Assembly (NCBI GenBank): GCA_016785225.1
Contig: JAFBJZ010000438.1
Span: 620,001-684,000 of the forward strand
DNA: 64,000 bases
Source of the DNA: Psettodes erumei
Lineage: Eukaryota; Chordata; Actinopteri; Pleuronectiformes; Psettodidae
Reading direction: 5' to 3'
Positions 59,516 to 64,000 of the stretch are shown one piece after another; position 1 is the stretch's first letter, and each line of letters starts with the position of its first letter. Below the pieces are notes generated by a model. The model searched no databases. It saw nothing but the letters and a program-made list of their open reading frames with translations, and was not told the DNA's origin. The position numbers were made by a program, and so were the translations under genes.

Positions 59516-59932
59516 CTTACAAAGGAAATGAAGAGAGCTCATCGGGTCACTTCAACTGATGTCAGCCCACACCTACTAGCAATTTACTCTGGCAATCCAA
59601 CCCCTATTTCACCGGCAATACCAATGTGCCAGCAATATAATAAAATAAACAAAAATGTGTCCGCCATGATGACTGGAATTATTAGCTCATCAAAAAGAGT
59701 ATATGCAGTATGCATTTGAGCCAGAAGCCAGAAGTCAATAAAAAAGCACGATGCTAAATGTGCTTGGCAAACAGGTTGCTTTAATGTGTGCTCCATTACT
59801 GGCATTTTGTGGTGCACAGCAAAAGTTGAGTTTTTTCCAAATCAGTTATAAATCAGCCATTAGGCTATATTTTGGAGTGATAAATTATGAGACAACTGAA
59901 TGACCACTCACATTTTACTGTTGCTTTTATAG

Positions 59933-60046
59933 ATTCTTTACAGCTTTGGGTGGACAGTTGACATCAAAAACCTTGTTAGCATTGCTAAATGTTATCGCTC
60001 CAGTGCAGATGTATGTGCACCCATACCTTACATCTTGCAAGCCAAG
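59933..60046 (+). other. Candidate internal exon, gene unknown
   Basis: A good acceptor (TTTTACTGTTGCTTTTATAG) and donor (CAAG|GTAATT) bracket exactly 38 open codons: ILYSFGWTVDIKNLVSIAKC and YRSSADVCAPIPYILQAK. The match of splice sites and frame is suggestive, but chance is not excluded for so short a block, and it lies on the strand opposite the 59384-59515 candidate. Confidence 0.25.
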
Positions 60047-60049
60047 GTA

Positions 60050-63000
60050 ATTGTTTGTGCTGTTTCTGCCTCCTAATATACCACCAATTAGGTATATGCT
60101 ACAGATTATAATATTTTAATTGCTGGTAAATTCTCAGGTGGAGCTAAACTGATAAAAGTAAATAATTAGTAATCAAGGTCATTGAGTTGTGATTTCTTTC
60201 CTGAGATCAGCAGTCATGTACAGTAGGAATCCCCCATCTGAAGTACACCTATGAGCACTCCTTTACTCAGAATTAGACAAAGATATAACATGGAGGTTCA
60301 GTACCAGATGAAATCCAGGGGCTGACTGTGTAATAGGCTGATCAGTTAATCAACTGAGCTGAACACACAGCCCACAAATTCAATGGAAATCACAGCACAA
60401 ATTTGAGAATTTCTCAGTAAATCTGGCCCAAAGTGTGTAAATCTTTGGGCCAGGCATACAAAAGAATCACCTATTCTAGCACAGCATTTTCAATAGCTGC
60501 TACAAAAAGGTACATCAGTGCTGGATTAAAACAGTGCAGGGGACTTTGTGGGTATGCTGCTTTAAGTACTGGCAGGACATAAAATAAGATCCAAGAAGTC
60601 CAGTTGGAGTAAAGGTTTTTCCAAGCCTGAAGACTTGTCAGATGCCAAAACAGTCACTAGATGAAACTTATTCAAAAGAGATCTGAACCTGGTGCCCCAC
60701 TTCCCAAGCATTGGTCTTACCCCCATACTTTATTTAGCTGCTGTTTTAAGGACAATTGATAACTAATGACTTGCCTAACCAGTTCCTTTTTGACATGTCA
60801 AGATTGTTGCTGTGAAAATGGCATTTCGGACGCTACAAAAAACTTTGTCGTTATGTTCATAACCTTCAGTTAGAATGAACAGGGTTTTTTTTGTATGTTT
60901 TACTTAAAAGTGCAAAAAATTTGATCCGAACAGGACACAAATAACTGGCAGCTTTATTTAAATCTGTGTCAGCCTTCTAAAGGTATTTTGCTTCATGTTA
61001 CCCTGGACCCTCCACAACAACAACAAAGGAATACCCTTGTTTTTGTGTGTACTGTACAAGTGGAATAGATAACAATGTAGCAAATTAGTAAAATGGCGGA
61101 CGGTGAGGAGTGCTTTGGAGCTGTGAAAACAGCCTCTCTCCTCCCTAATCCTGTCTTTGTCTGTCTGAATCTCTTACTCTCCATCTCTCTCCATCACTCA
61201 GAAGCTGTGGAAGTCTGTTGGCAGACAGCAGCTCAGCTCTGTTCTGTTGTCTTGTGCTATCATTGGGTGGGTGGGGTGGTAGTGGGGGTCCCATGTTCAC
61301 ATCACTCTTCTACCACACATTCAGCAACCTTTGTTTGTACACACACAAAAATGCTTGTCTATTTTTATTGTTTGCTGTTGTTTTTGCAAGTGAAGTTTTC
61401 TCCTTTTTGGTGCTATTTCCTATTTATTCTCTCTGTTTCCTAACTCTGCTGTCTTTCAGTCTGGAGTTTGCTGTCCTTTCCATCCGCTTCAAATTCAGCC
61501 TCATGAAGATTTTGCCTCGTTCTTTTGTCAGCGGTAGCTTTTGACTGAGGCGGCAGACTCGGATGCTTGGTAATGGCCACTTAGAGTAATCAATGGGCCT
61601 CTCTGAAGTTGTGAGATGAAAGAGGAGTTTGACAGCTAATGTGTGCCTGTCCTGTGACGTGAACAGCATAGCGATGTCTCCGCGCTTTGAAGGAAAGGCA
61701 CGAGGATGGGTGCATCAGGTTGGATTTATCCCACGTTGAAAACTCACCTCAGCTGCAGCACTGGCACAATGGCAAGTGGCAGTTGCTCTTTCACTTTCAT
61801 ATGCCTGTGCATGTGCACACACACACTTAAAAAACCCTCTCACCGTCTGTGTCCTCCACTCTCATCCGCCGTCCTCCTCTCAGTCACCCTGTTTTATATA
61901 TCTGTCACATCGGCATACCTCCTATGCAGCTTGTGCCAGCTACTATTCCACGCTCTCCTGCATAAATGTGTTGAAGTAAACATTTCATGCTTGCTTATGC
62001 TAAAGGGAAGTGGCAGCAGCAGGTATGTGACAGGCAGAGCACTGTCTATGCCCAGAGCTGCCATTGACAAACTGAGCCCCTCTTTTTCCCGAGCTGCTTT
62101 TATCTTGTAAATAATGGATATGTGTGATCAGAATATAGTGTATGATGAAGATCCATTCCTCATATTCATCAAAATGCTCAGAAAGCAAAACCCTAGTGAT
62201 GGGAAAGACACTTCAACTCATGATTGTAATGTAAATGATTTGTGCTAAAACAAAAATGAGCGTAGCATTAACGGCACAGTACAGTATACGCACACAGCTG
62301 TTGCACTGACTCATTTTAGTGAGTTACCAGCCGTGCACATCCCTATTTGCTTCACAGAAAGCAAGTGAATCATGTCCTTTGATAAACAAGGAGAAAGAGG
62401 AAAAATAAAAGGAAAACATTCTCAGAGAGTGATCATTTCTCATAACGATGAGCAGTCTTTGAACGCACTCCATGGTGGTCCACAGCCCCTCCAAGGAGAA
62501 AAGATAGCAATGGATTTTGTGTAGTATCGGCCTCTCCCCTTCACACACACACGCACAAACACAGGAGGTGTGGGGGAGTCTGGGATATGTGCAGGAAGTG
62601 ATCTGAGAGTTGGCAACACTCTTCCCCTCCCTCTAGGGGGCTGTTAACTTACTGCTGAGCTCTTTGGTGTCACTGAAATGGTGTATGTTTACTATGTGTG
62701 TCGGAGAGGTTAAGGAACTGCGGTGAGTTATAGTCTGTCTATCTGTCTGTCTGCCTGACACACAGAGTCAGGTTAATGGTGTCTCGTAGCGTAACCCTAC
62801 CGCATGCTCCCCTAACCTAAAACACATGCAGCATGCTCAGACGGTCCTTCCAGCCAGCAGGAGCCTCATGCTCCGAGGCTGTAGTCGGACCTGGCTGCAG
62901 TTACAGTAAAGTCAAATAACAATGACATCATTACCACCTCCGTGCCTGTTCCTCTGCTGTCTCTCTTGTTTAGTAGAAGTGATGTAATTACATCATTCGC

Positions 63001-63480
63001 AGTTGTTTTTGTTTAAGTTTGAAAAGTGGAGACAAAAAGTTTTTTTAATGCTGCACTTCAAAGTAATAATCAGTGACAAATGATTTAAGTTCTATTTTGC
63101 TATGTTGTATTAACAGTAATACAATCCAACCACCACTGTATTCAGGTCATAAAGTCATTTTGTTTCAGGAAAAAGGCATTTTAAAACAATAAATCTGGGA
63201 ATATATAAAACAGAGAACATCCATGTTGTACAATAGTCTCTTTCATACTTTAAATGTGCCATTTCTACAGGTATAAATTCAAATTCTGGCACCTGTATCA
63301 TTCAAACAGGACAAAAGCATTGGGACACAATAAGAAATTCCAGTGCTTTGACAATGTCTGCTGTCCTGCAAATACTTTATCAGCTGCCACTGTAAAAACA
63401 CAGGGAAATAAATATTATAATAGAGAAAGATATATGCATTACTTTCAGCTTCTAATCAGACCGAATTAAATGAAATGTGC
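60050..63480. other. Gene-poor DNA with conserved-element-like part
   Basis: No gene is recognised. 61440-61770 is complex, moderately GC-rich and repeat-free, like a conserved non-coding element. A frame starting ATGGCGGACGGTGAGG at 61093 was not accepted. The rest is unassigned. Confidence 0.45.
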
Positions 63481-63489
63481 AGCTATTTT

Positions 63490-63560
63490 TATTTTTATTT
63501 CAACAGGAAGGTCCCACTGAGATTAAGAATCTCTTTTTCAAGGGACACTTATCACTTAAA
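63490..63560. repeat. Short teleost interspersed repeat fragment
   Basis: AACAGGAAGGTCCCACTGAG, then ATTAAGAATCTCTTTTTCAA and GGG is a phrase seen in many fish UTRs and intergenic repeats (GTCCCATTGAGATTAAGAATCTCTTTT.CAAG). The ATTAAGAATCTC part is a foldback. Confidence 0.5.
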
Positions 63561-63789
63561 AAAGAGAAGAACTTTGAAGCACTGTGAGATATGTCTGACT
63601 ATCTGTGCCTCAGTGTCTTTGGTTTGTTGCTCTTCACTGTTGACTTATTGATACACAGTTAAATTTGCCAAAGGTTTGAGTTAGAATTCTTGAAGAAGGC
63701 TGGCATTTCTATTAAATGATGTTTTAACATGTAAGTGGGACCTCACTGGGTATCAGGCCATGCCATCATAAATCTGCAACACCACTTTC

Positions 63790-64000
63790 TAGACTTCTAG
63801 ACCTTTAAGAACATTACAAATAAAGACCTTCTCAATCTTGTCATGGCTGACTGGAATGCCAATGTAGGAAAAGGCCCAAATGACCGGCGGGCAGGAGCAG
63901 TTGGACTGGGGAAGATGACTATCATGGACTGAGACTCCTGGAGTTCTCCAGTAGCCATAAGGATCTACATAGACAGGCTTCACTTTTCTGTAGTACGAGA
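63790..64000 (+). pseudogene. LINE endonuclease fragment at the window edge
   Basis: The + strand gives DLLNLVMADWNANVGKGPND then RRAGAVGLGKM, a frame change, and HGLRLLEFSSSHKDL. This matches the GDWNAKVG...G..G.GLRLLEF part of AP-endonuclease domains of RTE-like LINEs (often annotated as craniofacial development protein 2-like). It continues past the end of the window. Confidence 0.65.

Noticed and set aside
61093..61443. Frame beginning MADGEECFGAVKTASLLPN with a good start context
   Set aside because: After the first 20 residues it becomes a Ser/His/Cys-rich run lacking domain structure; no splice donor supports a short first exon convincingly.
1..64000. CRISPR arrays, bacterial operons, phage genes
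   Set aside because: No regularly spaced repeats with unique spacers, no ribosome-binding-site/ORF packing; the window is plainly vertebrate.
1..64000. Intact tRNA, rRNA or snRNA genes
   Set aside because: Only a degenerate tRNA-derived SINE head (about 26610-26660) was seen; no full cloverleaf or conserved rRNA/snRNA sequence was recognised by eye.

Overview
This is a vertebrate nuclear window, almost certainly from a ray-finned (teleost) fish. The evidence is the mixture of repeats: Tc1/mariner transposons with the fish-type IR/DR layout, several L2/Rex1-like LINEs, an L1 fragment, a LINE of the restriction-like-endonuclease group, a Penelope-like element with a GIY-YIG nuclease, a tRNA-derived SINE, many CA/TG microsatellites and a short TTAGGG run. 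There is no operon-like packing, no CRISPR, and no intact host gene that I can name.

Layout. 1-5.4 kb is AT-rich non-coding DNA holding a degenerate tandem array split by a clean mariner-like insertion (988-1697) and a Tc1 relic. 6.1-15.1 kb is the richest part. Two decayed multi-part genes lie in the same + orientation: a zinc-finger protein of a multicopy, transposon-like fish family (6105-8290) and a PB1-domain, SAMD3-like protein (9946-15065). Into these have landed an L2-type LINE with a visible 6-bp target duplication, a (TA)n tract, an internally deleted Tc1 element and a minus-strand LINE of the R2/NeSL/HERO type. 15.5-20.6 kb is a pile of retroelement pieces: L1 (-), Penelope-like (- with a short + piece), a small SAM-like open block, and the 3' end of an L2-type LINE (+).

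From 20.6 to 64 kb the DNA is mostly unique, AT-rich and gene-poor. It holds scattered repeats: a SINE, four more Tc1 pieces, a long LINE with ORF1, endonuclease and reverse transcriptase remains at 39.2-42.5 kb, an L2-type LINE at 44.5-45.3 kb and a LINE endonuclease fragment at the right edge. Between them are low-repeat, homeodomain-site-rich blocks that look like conserved non-coding elements of a gene desert (around 24.5, 25.3, 47.5, 48.5, 49.2, 50.4, 53.5 and 61.6 kb). Three short open blocks with coding-like composition (37.7-38.0, 59.38-59.52 and 59.93-60.05 kb) could be exons or pseudo-exons of unrecognised genes.

Nothing here works together as an operon or pathway. The main biological reading is layered transposition: old zinc-finger/PB1 genes, possibly one large two-gene DNA transposon, later hit by several classes of element. 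Family assignments rest on my recognition of protein motifs and not on a search.
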